Origin: Doris montereyensis
Taxonomy: Eukaryota; Mollusca; Gastropoda; Nudibranchia; Dorididae
Direction: 5' to 3'
NCBI GenBank assembly: GCA_037039925.1
Contig: JAXRKP010001086.1
Location: 16,001 to 80,000 of the forward strand
DNA: 64,000 bases
Under the pieces are notes generated by a model that saw only the letters and a program-made list of their open reading frames with translations, did no database searches and was not told where the DNA came from. The translations under genes were made by a program, and so were the position numbers. The number at the start of each line of letters is the position of its first letter. Positions within the stretch are counted from its first letter, which is position 1. Positions 1 to 15,000 of the stretch are shown piece by piece.

Positions 1-3000
1 CATATCATGACCATTAATTAAAATGGTTGAATTTGTTGCTTTTTGGCTACATCATTTCTCCTATGTTTAAAATTTCCCGCTTACTAAAACGGTCTAGAGC
101 TCTCAATTTTCTACGACAGTTAGTTCTCAACTCACAGATGAAGTTAAAAGAAAAAGATTTAGAGTATTGTTTTTCATCTTACAGTTAATCTCAAGTTCAT
201 ATCATGACCATTAATTAAAATGGTTGAATTTGTTGCTTTTTGGCTACATCATTTCTCCTATGTTTAAAATTTCCCGCTTACTAAAACGGTCTAGAGCTCT
301 CAATTTTCTACGACAGTTAGTTCTCAACTCACAGATGAAGTTAAAAGAAAAAGATTTAGAGTATTGTTTTTCATCTTACAGTTAATCTCAAGTTCATATC
401 ATGACCATTAATTAAAATGGTTGAATTTGTTGCTTTTTGGCTACATCATTTCTCCTATGTTTAAAATTTCCCGCTTACTAAAACAGTCTAGAGCTCTCAA
501 TTTTCTACGACAGTTAGTTCTCAACTCACAGATGAAGTTAAAAGAAAAAGATTTAGAGTATTGTTTTTCATCTTACAGTTAATCTCTAGTTCATATCATG
601 ACCATTAATTAAAATGGTTGAATTTGTTGCTTTTTGGCTACATCATTTCTCCTATGTTTAAAATTTCCCGCTTACTAAAACGGTCTAGAGCTCTCAATTT
701 TCTACGACAGTTAGTTCTCAACTCACAGATGAAGTTAAAAGAAAAAGATTTAGAGTATTGTTTTTCATCTTACAGTTAATCTCAAGTTCATATCATGACC
801 ATTAATTAAAATGGTTGAATTTGTTGCTTTTTGGCTACATCATTTCTCCTATGTTTAAAATTTCCCGCTTACTAAAACAGTCTAGAGCTCTCAATTTTCT
901 ACGACAGTTAGTTCTCAACTCACAGATGAAGTTAAAAGAAAAAGATTTAGAGTATTGTTTTTCATCTTACAGTTAATCTCAAGTTCATATCATGACCATT
1001 AATTAAAATGGTTGAATTTGTTGCTTTTTGGCTACATCATTTCTCCTATGTTTAAAATTTCCCGCTTACTAAAACAGTCTAGAGCTCTCAATTTTCTACG
1101 ACAGTTAGTTCTCAACTCACAGATGAAGTTAAAAGAAAAAGATTTAGAGTATTGTTTTTCATCTTACAGTTAATCTCTAGTTCATATCATGACCATTAAT
1201 TAAAATGGTTGAATTTGTTGCTTTTTGGCTACATCATTTCTCCTATGTTTAAAATTTCCCGCTTACTAAAACAGTCTAGAGCTCTCAATTTTCTACGACA
1301 GTTAGTTCTCAACTCACAGATGAAGTTAAAAGAAAAAGATTTAGAGTATTGTTTTTCATCTTACAGTTAATCTCTAGTTCATATCATGACCATTAATTAA
1401 AATGGTTGAATTTGTTGCTTTTTGGCTACATCATTTCTCCTATGTTTAAAATTTCCCGCTTACTAAAACAGTCTAGAGCTCTCAATTTTCTACGACAGTT
1501 AGTTCTCAACTCACAGATGAAGTTAAAAGAAAAAGATTTAGAGTATTGTTTTTCATCTTACAGTTAATCTCTAGTTCATATCATGACCATTAATTAAAAT
1601 GGTTGAATTTGTTGCTTTTTGGCTACATCATTTCTCCTATGTTTAAAATTTCCCGCTTACTAAAACAGTCTAGAGCTCTCAATTTTCTACGACAGTTAGT
1701 TCTCAACTCACAGATGAAGTTAAAAGAAAAAGATTTAGAGTATTGTTTTTCATCTTACAGTTAATCTCTAGTTCATATCATGACCATTAATTAAAATGGT
1801 TGAATTTGTTGCTTTTTGGCTACATCATTTCTCCTATGTTTAAAATTTCCCGCTTACTAAAACGGTCTAGAGCTCTCAATTTTCTACGACAGTTAGTTCT
1901 CAACTCACAGATGAAGTTAAAAGAAAAAGATTTAGAGTATTGTTTTTCATCTTACAGTTAATCTCAAGTTCATATCATGACCATTAATTAAAATGGTTGA
2001 ATTTGTTGCTTTTTGGCTACATCATTTCTCCTATGTTTAAAATTTCCCGCTTACTAAAACGGTCTAGAGCTCTCAATTTTCTACGACAGTTAGTTCTCAA
2101 CTCACAGATGAAGTTAAAAGAAAAAGATTTAGAGTATTGTTTTTCATCTTACAGTTAATCTCAAGTTCATATCATGACCATTAATTAAAATGGTTGAATT
2201 TGTTGCTTTTTGGCTACATCATTTCTCCTATGTTTAAAATTTCCCGCTTACTAAAACGGTCTAGAGCTCTCAATTTTCTACGACAGTTAGTTCTCAACTC
2301 ACAGATGAAGTTAAAAGAAAAAGATTTAGAGTATTGTTTTTCATCTTACAGTTAATCTCTAGTTCATATCATGACCATTAATTAAAATGGTTGAATTTGT
2401 TGCTTTTTGGCTACATCATTTCTCCTATGTTTAAAATTTCCCGCTTACTAAAACGGTCTAGAGCTCTCAATTTTCTACGACAGTTAGTTCTCAACTCACA
2501 GATGAAGTTAAAAGAAAAAGATTTAGAGTATTGTTTTTCATCTTACAGTTAATCTCAAGTTCATATCATGACCATTAATTAAAATGGTTGAATTTGTTGC
2601 TTTTTGGCTACATCATTTCTCCTATGTTTAAAATTTCCCGCTTACTAAAACAGTCTAGAGCTCTCAATTTTCTACGACAGTTAGTTCTCAACTCACAGAT
2701 GAAGTTAAAAGAAAAAGATTTAGAGTATTGTTTTTCATCTTACAGTTAATCTCTAGTTCATATCATGACCATTAATTAAAATGGTTGAATTTGTTGCTTT
2801 TTGGCTACATCATTTCTCCTATGTTTAAAATTTCCCGCTTACTAAAACAGTCTAGAGCTCTCAATTTTCTACGACAGTTAGTTCTCAACTCACAGATGAA
2901 GTTAAAAGAAAAAGATTTAGAGTATTGTTTTTCATCTTACAGTTAATCTCTAGTTCATATCATGACCATTAATTAAAATGGTTGAATTTGTTGCTTTTTG

Positions 3001-6000
3001 GCTACATCATTTCTCCTATGTTTAAAATTTCCCGCTTACTAAAACGGTCTAGAGCTCTCAATTTTCTACGACAGTTAGTTCTCAACTCACAGATGAAGTT
3101 AAAAGAAAAAGATTTAGAGTATTGTTTTTCATCTTACAGTTAATCTCAAGTTCATATCATGACCATTAATTAAAATGGTTGAATTTGTTGCTTTTTGGCT
3201 ACATCATTTCTCCTATGTTTAAAATTTCCCGCTTACTAAAACAGTCTAGAGCTCTCAATTTTCTACGACAGTTAGTTCTCAACTCACAGATGAAGTTAAA
3301 AGAAAAAGATTTAGAGTATTGTTTTTCATCTTACAGTTAATCTCAAGTTCATATCATGACCATTAATTAAAATGGTTGAATTTGTTGTCTTTTGGCTACA
3401 TCATTTCTCCTATGTTTAAAATTTCCCGCTTACTAAAACAGTCTAGAGCTCTCAATTTTCTACGACAGTTAGTTCTCAACTCACAGATGAAGTTAAAAGA
3501 AAAAGATTTAGAGTATTGTTTTTCATCTTACAGTTAATCTCAAGTTCATATCATGACCATTAATTAAAATGGTTGAATTTGTTGCTTTTTGGCTACATCA
3601 TTTCTCCTATGTTTAAAATTTCCCGCTTACTAAAACGGTCTAGAGCTCTCAATTTTCTACGACAGTTAGTTCTCAACTCACAGATGAAGTTAAAAGAAAA
3701 AGATTTAGAGTATTGTTTTTCATCTTACAGTTAATCTCAAGTTCATATCATGACCATTAATTAAAATGGTTGAATTTGTTGCTTTTTGGCTACATCATTT
3801 CTCCTATGTTTAAAATTTCCCGCTTACTAAAACGGTCTAGAGCTCTCAATTTTCTACGACAGTTAGTTCTCAACTCACAGATGAAGTTAAAAGAAAAAGA
3901 TTTAGAGTATTGTTTTTCATCTTACAGTTAATCTCAAGTTCATATCATGACCATTAATTAAAATGGTTGAATTTGTTGCTTTTTGGCTACATCATTTCTC
4001 CTATGTTTAAAATTTCCCGCTTACTAAAACAGTCTAGAGCTCTCAATTTTCTACGACAGTTAGTTCTCAACTCACAGATGAAGTTAAAAGAAAAAGATTT
4101 AGAGTATTGTTTTTCATCTTACAGTTAATCTCTAGTTCATATCATGACCATTAATTAAAATGGTTGAATTTGTTGCTTTTTGGCTACATCATTTCTCCTA
4201 TGTTTAAAATTTCCCGCTTACTAAAACGGTCTAGAGCTCTCAATTTTCTACGACAGTTAGTTCTCAACTCACAGATGAAGTTAAAAGAAAAAGATTTAGA
4301 GTATTGTTTTTCATCTTACAGTTAATCTCAAGTTCATATCATGACCATTAATTAAAATGGTTGAATTTGTTGCTTTTTGGCTACATCATTTCTCCTATGT
4401 TTAAAATTTCCCGCTTACTAAAACGGTCTAGAGCTCTCAATTTTCTACGACAGTTAGTTCTCAACTCACAGATGAAGTTAAAAGAAAAAGATTTAGAGTA
4501 TTGTTTTTCATCTTACAGTTAATCTCAAGTTCATATCATGACCATTAATTAAAATGGTTGAATTTGTTGCTTTTTGGCTACATCATTTCTCCTATGTTTA
4601 AAATTTCCCGCTTACTAAAACGGTCTAGAGCTCTCAATTTTCTACGACAGTTAGTTCTCAACTCACAGATGAAGTTAAAAGAAAAAGATTTAGAGTATTG
4701 TTTTTCATCTTACAGTTAATCTCAAGTTCATATCATGACCATTAATTAAAATGGTTGAATTTGTTGCTTTTTGGCTACATCATTTCTCCTATGTTTAAAA
4801 TTTCCCGCTTACTAAAACGGTCTAGAGCTCTCAATTTTCTACGACAGTTAGTTCTCAACTCACAGATGAAGTTAAAAGAAAAAGATTTAGAGTATTGTTT
4901 TTCATCTTACAGTTAATCTCAAGTTCATATCATGACCATTAATTAAAATGGTTGAATTTGTTGCTTTTTGGCTACATCATTTCTCCTATGTTTAAAATTT
5001 CCCGCTTACTAAAACAGTCTAGAGCTCTCAATTTTCTACGACAGTTAGTTCTCAACTCACAGATGAAGTTAAAAGAAAAAGATTTAGAGTATTGTTTTTC
5101 ATCTTACAGTTAATCTCAAGTTCATATCATGACCATTAATTAAAATGGTTGAATTTGTTGCTTTTTGGCTACATCATTTCTCCTATGTTTAAAATTTCCC
5201 GCTTACTAAAACAGTCTAGAGCTCTCAATTTTCTACGACAGTTAGTTCTCAACTCACAGATGAAGTTAAAAGAAAAAGATTTAGAGTATTGTTTTTCATC
5301 TTACAGTTAATCTCTAGTTCATATCATGACCATTAATTAAAATGGTTGAATTTGTTGCTTTTTGGCTACATCATTTCTCCTATGTTTAAAATTTCCCGCT
5401 TACTAAAACAGTCTAGAGCTCTCAATTTTCTACGACAGTTAGTTCTCAACTCAGATGAAGTTAAAAGAAAAAGATTTAGAGTATTGTTTTTCATCTTACA
5501 GTTAATCTCTAGTTCATATCATGACCATTACTTAAAATGGTTGAATTTGTTGCTTTTTGGCTACATCATTTCTCCTATGTTTAAAATTTCCCGCTTACTA
5601 AAACAGTCTAGAGCTCTCAATTTTCTACGACAGTTAGTTCTCAACTCACAGATGAAGTTAAAAGAAAAAGATTTAGAGTATTGTTTTTCATCTTACAGTT
5701 AATCTCTAGTTCATATCATGACCATTAATTAAAATGGTTGAATTTGTTGCTTTTGGCTACATCATTTCTCCTATGTTTAAAATTTCCCGCTTACTAAAAC
5801 GGTCTAGAGCTCTCAATTTTCTACGACAGTTAGTTCTCAACTCACAGATGAAGTTAAAAGAAAAAGATTTAGAGTATTGTTTTTCATCTTACAGTTAATC
5901 TCTAGTTCATATCATGACCATTAATTAAAATGGTTGAATTTGTTGCTTTTTGGCTACATCATTTCTCCTATGTTTAAAATTTCCCGCTTACTAAAACAGT

Positions 6001-9000
6001 CTAGAGCTCTCAATTTTCTACGACAGTTAGTTCTCAACTCACAGATGAAGTTAAAAGAAAAAGATTTAGAGTATTGTTTTTCATCTTACAGTTAATCTCT
6101 AGTTCATATCATGACCATTAATTAAAATGGTTGAATTTGTTGCTTTTTGGCTACATCATTTCTCCTATGTTTAAAATTTCCCGCTTACTAAAACGGTCTA
6201 GAGCTCTCAATTTTCTACGACAGTTAGTTCTCAACTCACAGATGAAGTTAAAAGAAAAAGATTTAGAGTATTGTTTTTCATCTTACAGTTAATCTCTAGT
6301 TCATATCATGACCATTAATTAAAATGGTTGAATTTGTTGCTTTTTGGCTACATCATTTCTCCTATGTTTAAAATTTCCCGCTTACTAAAACGGTCTAGAG
6401 CTCTCAATTTTCTACGACAGTTAGTTCTCAACTCACAGATGAAGTTAAAAGAAAAAGATTTAGAGTATTGTTTTTCATCTTACAGTTAATCTCAAGTTCA
6501 TATCATGACCATTAATTAAAATGGTTGAATTTGTTGCTTTTTGGCTACATCATTTCTCCTATGTTTAAAATTTCCCGCTTACTAAAACGGTCTAGAGCTC
6601 TCAATTTTCTACGACAGTTAGTTCTCAACTCACAGATGAAGTTAAAAGAAAAAGATTTAGAGTATTGTTTTTCATCTTACAGTTAATCTCAAGTTCATAT
6701 CATGACCATTAATTAAAATGGTTGAATTTGTTGCTTTTTGGCTACATCATTTCTCCTATGTTTAAAATTTCCCGCTTACTAAAACAGTCTAGAGCTCTCA
6801 ATTTTCTACGACAGTTAGTTCTCAACTCACAGATGAAGTTAAAAGAAAAAGATTTAGAGTATTGTTTTTCATCTTACAGTTAATCTCAAGTTCATATCAT
6901 GACCATTAATTAAAATGGTTGAATTTGTTGCTTTTTGGCTACATCATTTCTCCTATGTTTAAAATTTCCCGCTTACTAAAACGGTCTAGAGCTCTCAATT
7001 TTCTACGACAGTTAGTTCTCAACTCACAGATGAAGTTAAAAGAAAAAGATTTAGAGTATTGTTTTTCATCTTACAGTTAATCTCTAGTTCATATCATGAC
7101 CATTAATTAAAATGGTTGAATTTGTTGTCTTTTGGCTACATCATTTCTCCTATGTTTAAAATTTCCCGCTTACTAAAACAGTCTAGAGCTCTCAATTTTC
7201 TACGACAGTTAGTTCTCAACTCACAGATGAAGTTAAAAGAAAAAGATTTAGAGTATTGTTTTTCATCTTACAGTTAATCTCTAGTTCATATCATGACCAT
7301 TAATTAAAATGGTTGAATTTGTTGCTTTTTGGCTACATCATTTCTCCTATGTTTAAAATTTCCCGCTTACTAAAACGGTCTAGAGCTCTCAATTTTCTAC
7401 GACAGTTAGTTCTCAACTCACAGATGAAGTTAAAAGAAAAAGATTTAGAGTATTGTTTTTCATCTTACAGTTAATCTCAAGTTCATATCATGACCATTAA
7501 TTAAAATGGTTGAATTTGTTGTCTTTTTGGCTACATCATTTCTCCTATGTTTAAAATTTCCCGCTTACTAAAACAGTCTAGAGCTCTCAATTTTCTACGA
7601 CAGTTAGTTCTCAACTCACAGATGAAGTTAAAAGAAAAAGATTTAGAGTATTGTTTTTCATCTTACAGTTAATCTCTAGTTCATATCATGACCATTAATT
7701 AAAATGGTTGAATTTGTTGCTTTTTGGCTACATCATTTCTCCTATGTTTAAAATTTCCCGCTTACTAAAACGGTCTAGAGCTCTCAATTTTCTACGACAG
7801 TTAGTTCTCAACTCACAGATGAAGTTAAAAGAAAAAGATTTAGAGTATTGTTTTTCATCTTACAGTTAATCTCAAGTTCATATCATGACCATTAATTAAA
7901 ATGGTTGAATTTGTTGCTTTTTGGCTACATCATTTCTCCTATGTTTAAAATTTCCCGCTTACTAAAACGGTCTAGAGCTCTCAATTTTCTACGACAGTTA
8001 GTTCTCAACTCACAGATGAAGTTAAAAGAAAAAGATTTAGAGTATTGTTTTTCATCTTACAGTTAATCTCAAGTTCATATCATGACCATTAATTAAAATG
8101 GTTGAATTTGTTGCTTTTTGGCTACATCATTTCTCCTATGTTTAAAATTTCCCGCTTACTAAAACGGTCTAGAGCTCTCAATTTTCTACGACAGTTAGTT
8201 CTCAACTCACAGATGAAGTTAAAAGAAAAAGATTTAGAGTATTGTTTTTCATCTTACAGTTAATCTCAAGTTCATATCATGACCATTAATTAAAATGGTT
8301 GAATTTGTTGTCTTTTTGGCTACATCATTTCTCCTATGTTTAAAATTTCCCGCTTACTAAAACAGTCTAGAGCTCTCAATTTTCTACGACAGTTAGTTCT
8401 CAACTCACAGATGAAGTTAAAAGAAAAAGATTTAGAGTATTTTTTTCATCTTACAGTTAATCTCTAGTTCATATCATGACCATTAATTAAAATGGTTGAA
8501 TTTGTTGCTTTTTGGCTACATCATTTCTCCTATGTTTAAAATTTCCCGCTTACTAAAACAGTCTAGAGCTCTCAATTTTCTACGACAGTTAGTTCTCAAC
8601 TCACAGATGAAGTTAAAAGAAAAAGATTTAGAGTATTGTTTTTCATCTTACAGTTAATCTCTAGTTCATATCATGACCATTAATTAAAATGGTTGAATTT
8701 GTTGCTTTTTGGCTACATCATTTCTCCTATGTTTAAAATTTCCCGCTTACTAAAACGGTCTAGAGCTCTCAATTTTCTACGACAGTTAGTTCTCAACTCA
8801 CAGATGAAGTTAAAAGAAAAAGATTTAGAGTATTGTTTTTCATCTTACAGTTAATCTCAAGTTCATATCATGACCATTAATTAAAATGGTTGAATTTGTT
8901 GCTTTTTGGCTACATCATTTCTCCTATGTTTAAAATTTCCCGCTTACTAAAACGGTCTAGAGCTCTCAATTTTCTACGACAGTTAGTTCTCAACTCACAG

Positions 9001-12000
9001 ATGAAGTTAAAAGAAAAAGATTTAGAGTATTGTTTTTCATCTTACAGTTAATCTCAAGTTCATATCATGACCATTAATTAAAATGGTTGAATTTGTTGCT
9101 TTTTGGCTACATCATTTCTCCTATGTTTAAAATTTCCCGCTTACTAAAACGGTCTAGAGCTCTCAATTTTCTACGACAGTTAGTTCTCAACTCACAGATG
9201 AAGTTAAAAGAAAAAGATTTAGAGTATTGTTTTTCATCTTACAGTTAATCTCAAGTTCATATCATGACCATTAATTAAAATGGTTGAATTTGTTGCTTTT
9301 TGGCTACATCATTTCTCCTATGTTTAAAATTTCCCGCTTACTAAAACAGTCTAGAGCTCTCAATTTTCTACGACAGTTAGTTCTCAACTCACAGATGAAG
9401 TTAAAAGAAAAAGATTTAGAGTATTGTTTTTCATCTTACAGTTAATCTCAAGTTCATATCATGACCATTAATTAAAATGGTTGAATTTGTTGCTTTTTGG
9501 CTACATCATTTCTCCTATGTTTAAAATTTCCCGCTTACTAAAACGGTCTAGAGCTCTCAATTTTCTACGACAGTTAGTTCTCAACTCACAGATGAAGTTA
9601 AAAGAAAAAGATTTAGAGTATTGTTTTTCATCTTACAGTTAATCTCTAGTTCATATCATGACCATTAATTAAAATGGTTGAATTTGTTGCTTTTTGGCTA
9701 CATCATTTCTCCTATGTTTAAAATTTCCCGCTTACTAAAACGGTCTAGAGCTCTCAATTTTCTACGACAGTTAGTTCTCAACTCACAGATGAAGTTAAAA
9801 GAAAAAGATTTAGAGTATTGTTTTTCATCTTACAGTTAATCTCAAGTTCATATCATGACCATTAATTAAAATGGTTGAATTTGTTGCTTTTTGGCTACAT
9901 CATTTCTCCTATGTTTAAAATTTCCCGCTTACTAAAACGGTCTAGAGCTCTCAATTTTCTCTACGACAGTTAGTTCTCAACTCACAGATGAAGTTAAAAG
10001 AAAAAGATTTAGAGTATTGTTTTTCATCTTACAGTTAATCTCTAGTTCATATCATGACCATTAATTAAAATGGTTGAATTTGTTGCTTTTTGGCTACATC
10101 ATTTCTCCTATGTTTAAAATTTCCCGCTTACTAAAACGGTCTAGAGCTCTCAATTTTCTACGACAGTTAGTTCTCAACTCACAGATGAAGTTAAAAGAAA
10201 AAGATTTAGAGTATTGTTTTTCATCTTACAGTTAATCTCTAGTTCATATCATGACCATTAATTAAAATGGTTGAATTTGTTGCTTTTTGGCTACATCATT
10301 TCTCCTATGTTTAAAATTTCCCGCTTACTAAAACGGTCTAGAGCTCTCAATTTTCTACGACAGTTAGTTCTCAACTCACAGATGAAGTTAAAAGAAAAAG
10401 ATTTAGAGTATTGTTTTTCATCTTACAGTTAATCTCAAGTTCATATCATGACCATTAATTAAAATGGTTGAATTTGTTGCTTTTTGGCTACATCATTTCT
10501 CCTATGTTTAAAATTTCCCGCTTACTAAAACAGTCTAGAGCTCTCAATTTTCTACGACAGTTAGTTCTCAACTCACAGATGAAGTTAAAAGAAAAAGATT
10601 TAGAGTATTGTTTTTCATCTTACAGTTAATCTCTAGTTCATATCATGACCATTAATTAAAATGGTTGAATTTGTTGTCTTTTTGGCTACATCATTTCTCC
10701 TATGTTTAAAATTTCCCGCTTACTAAAACAGTCTAGAGCTCTCAATTTTCTACGACAGTTAGTTCTCAACTCACAGATGAAGTTAAAAGAAAAAGATTTA
10801 GAGTATTGTTTTTCATCTTACAGTTAATCTCTAGTTCATATCATGACCATTAATTAAAATGGTTGAATTTGTTGCTTTTTGGCTACATCATTTCTCCTAT
10901 GTTTAAAATTTCCCGCTTACTAAAACGGTCTAGAGCTCTCAATTTTCTACGACAGTTAGTTCTCAACTCACAGATGAAGTTAAAAGAAAAAGATTTAGAG
11001 TATTGTTTTTCATCTTACAGTTAATCTCAAGTTCATATCATGACCATTAATTAAAATGGTTGAATTTGTTGCTTTTTGGCTACATCATTTCTCCTATGTT
11101 TAAAATTTCCCGCTTACTAAAACAGTCTAGAGCTCTCAATTTTCTACGACAGTTAGTTCTCAACTCACAGATGAAGTTAAAAGAAAAAGATTTAGAGTAT
11201 TGTTTTTCATCTTACAGTTAATCTCAAGTTCATATCATGACCATTAATTAAAATGGTTGAATTTGTTGCTTTTTGGCTACATCATTTCTCCTATGTTTAA
11301 AATTTCCCGCTTACTAAAACAGTCTAGAGCTCTCAATTTTCTACGACAGTTAGTTCTCAACTCACAGATGAAGTTAAAAGAAAAAGATTTAGAGTATTGT
11401 TTTTCATCTTACAGTTAATCTCTAGTTCATATCATGACCATTAATTAAAATGGTTGAATTTGTTGCTTTTTGGCTACATCATTTCTCCTATGTTTAAAAT
11501 TTCCCGCTTACTAAAACGGTCTAGAGCTCTCAATTTTCTACGACAGTTAGTTCTCAACTCACAGATGAAGTTAAAAGAAAAAGATTTAGAGTATTGTTTT
11601 TCATCTTACAGTTAATCTCAAGTTCATATCATGACCATTAATTAAAATGGTTGAATTTGTTGCTTTTTGGCTACATCATTTCTCCTATGTTTAAAATTTC
11701 CCGCTTACTAAAACAGTCTAGAGCTCTCAATTTTCTACGACAGTTAGTTCTCAACTCACAGATGAAGTTAAAAGAAAAAGATTTAGAGTATTGTTTTTCA
11801 TCTTACAGTTAATCTCTAGTTCATATCATGACCATTAATTAAAATGGTTGAATTTGTTGCTTTTTGGCTACATCATTTCTCCTATGTTTAAAATTTCCCG
11901 CTTACTAAAACGGTCTAGAGCTCTCAATTTTCTACGACAGTTAGTTCTCAACTCACAGATGAAGTTAAAAGAAAAAGATTTAGAGTATTGTTTTTCATCT

Positions 12001-15000
12001 TACAGTTAATCTCAAGTTCATATCATGACCATTAATTAAAATGGTTGAATTTGTTGTCTTTTGGCTACATCATTTCTCCTATGTTTAAAATTTCCCGCTT
12101 ACTAAAACAGTCTAGAGCTCTCAATTTTCTACGACAGTTAGTTCTCAACTCACAGATGAAGTTAAAAGAAAAAGATTTAGAGTATTGTTTTTCATCTTAC
12201 AGTTAATCTCTAGTTCATATCATGACCATTAAATAAAATGGTTGAATTTGTTGCTTTTTGGCTACATCATTTCTCCTATGTTTAAAATTTCCCGCTTACT
12301 AAAACGGTCTAGAGCTCTCAATTTTCTACGACAGTTAGTTCTCAACTCACAGATGAAGTTAAAAGAAAAAGATTTAGAGTATTGTTTTTCATCTTACAGT
12401 TAATCTCAAGTTCATATCATGACCATTAATTAAAATGGTTGAATTTGTTGCTTTTTGGCTACATCATTTCTCCTATGTTTAAAATTTCCCGCTTACTAAA
12501 ACGGTCTAGAGCTCTCAATTTTCTACGACAGTTAGTTCTCAACTCACAGATGAAGTTAAAAGAAAAAGATTTAGAGTATTGTTTTTCATCTTACAGTTAA
12601 TCTCAAGTTCATATCATGACCATTAATTAAAATGGTTGAATTTGTTGCTTTTTGGCTACATCATTTCTCCTATGTTTAAAATTTCCCGCTTACTAAAACA
12701 GTCTAGAGCTCTCAATTTTCTACGACAGTTAGTTCTCAACTCACAGATGAAGTTAAAAGAAAAAGATTTAGAGTATTGTTTTTCATCTTACAGTTAATCT
12801 CTAGTTCATATCATGACCATTAATTAAAATGGTTGAATTTGTTGTTTTTTGGCTACATCATTTCTCCTATGTTTAAAATTTCCCGCTTACTAAAACGGTC
12901 TAGAGCTCTCAATTTTCTACGACAGTTAGTTCTCAACTCACAGATGAAGTTAAAAGAAAAAGATTTAGAGTATTGTTTTTCATCTTACAGTTAATCTCAA
13001 GTTCATATCATGACCATTAATTAAAATGGTTGAATTTGTTGCTTTTTGGCTACATCATTTCTCCTATGTTTAAAATTTCCCGCTTACTAAAACGGTCTAG
13101 AGCTCTCAATTTTCTACGACAGTTAGTTCTCAACTCACAGATGAAGTTAAAAGAAAAAGATTTAGAGTATTGTTTTTCATCTTACAGTTAATCTCAAGTT
13201 CATATCATGACCATTAATTAAAATGGTTGAATTTGTTGCTTTTTGGCTACATCATTTCTCCTATGTTTAAAATTTCCCGCTTACTAAAACGGTCTAGAGC
13301 TCTCAATTTTCTACGACAGTTAGTTCTCAACTCACAGATGAAGTTAAAAGAAAAAGATTTAGAGTATTGTTTTTCATCTTACAGTTAATCTCAAGTTCAT
13401 ATCATGACCATTAATTAAAATGGTTGAATTTGTTGCTTTTTGGCTACATCATTTCTCCTATGTTTAAATTTCCCGCTTACTAAAACGGTCTAGAGCTCTC
13501 AATTTTCTACGACAGTTAGTTCTCAACTCACAGATGAAGTTAAAAGAAAAAGATTTAGAGTATTGTTTTTCATCTTACAGTTAATCTCTAGTTCATATCA
13601 TGACCATTAATTAAAATGGTTGAATTTGTTGCTTTTTGGCTACATCATTTCTCCTATGTTTAAAATTTCCCGCTTACTAAAACGGTCTAGAGCTCTCAAT
13701 TTTCTACGACAGTTAGTTCTCAACTCACAGATGAAGTTAAAAGAAAAAGATTTAGAGTATTGTTTTTCATCTTACAGTTAATCTCAAGTTCATATCATGA
13801 CCATTAATTAAAAAATGGTTGAATTTGCTCTCAATTTTTGACAGTTAGTTCTTTTTGGTTTTTCATCTAGTTAATCATTTCTCCATTATAAAATTTGAAA
13901 AATTTCTCCTATGTTTAAAATTTCCCGCTTACTAAAACAGTCTAGAGCTCTCAATTTTCTACGACAGTTAGTTCTCAACTCACAGATGAAGTTAAAAGAA
14001 AAAGATTTAGAGTATTGTTTTTCATCTTACAGTTAATCTCTAGTTCATATCATGACCATTAATTAAAATGGTTGAATTTGTTGCTTTTTGGCTACATCAT
14101 TTCTCCTATGTTTAAAATTTCCCGCTTACTAAAACGGTCTAGAGCTCTCAATTTTCTACGACAGTTAGTTCTCAACTCACAGATGAAGTTAAAAGAAAAA
14201 GATTTAGAGTATTGTTTTTCATCTTACAGTTAATCTCTAGTTCATATCATGACCATTAATTAAAATGGTTGAATTTGTTGCTTTTTGGCTACATCATTTC
14301 TCCTATGTTTAAAATTTCCCGCTTACTAAAACGGTCTAGAGCTCTCAATTTTCTACGACAGTTAGTTCTCAACTCACAGATGAAGTTAAAAGAAAAAGAT
14401 TTAGAGTATTGTTTTTCATCTTACAGTTAATCTCAAGTTCATATCATGACCATTAATTAAAATGGTTGAATTTGTTGCTTTTTGGCTACATCATTTCTCC
14501 TATGTTTAAAATTTCCCGCTTACTAAAACGGTCTAGAGCTCTCAATTTTCTACGACAGTTAGTTCTCAACTCACAGATGAAGTTAAAAGAAAAAGATTTA
14601 GAGTATTGTTTTTCATCTTACAGTTAATCTCAAGTTCATATCATGACCATTAATTAAAATGGTTGAATTTGTTGTCTTTTGGCTACATCATTTCTCCTAT
14701 GTTTAAAATTTCCCGCTTACTAAAACGGTCTAGAGCTCTCAATTTTCTACGACAGTTAGTTCTCAACTCACAGATGAAGTTAAAAGAAAAAGATTTAGAG
14801 TATTGTTTTTCATCTTACAGTTAATCTCTAGTTCATATCATGACCATTAATTAAAATGGTTGAATTTGTTGTCTTTTTGGCTACATCATTTCTCCTATGT
14901 TTAAAATTTCCCGCTTACTAAAACAGTCTAGAGCTCTCAATTTTCTACGACAGTTAGTTCTCAACTCACAGATGAAGTTAAAAGAAAAAGATTTAGAGTA

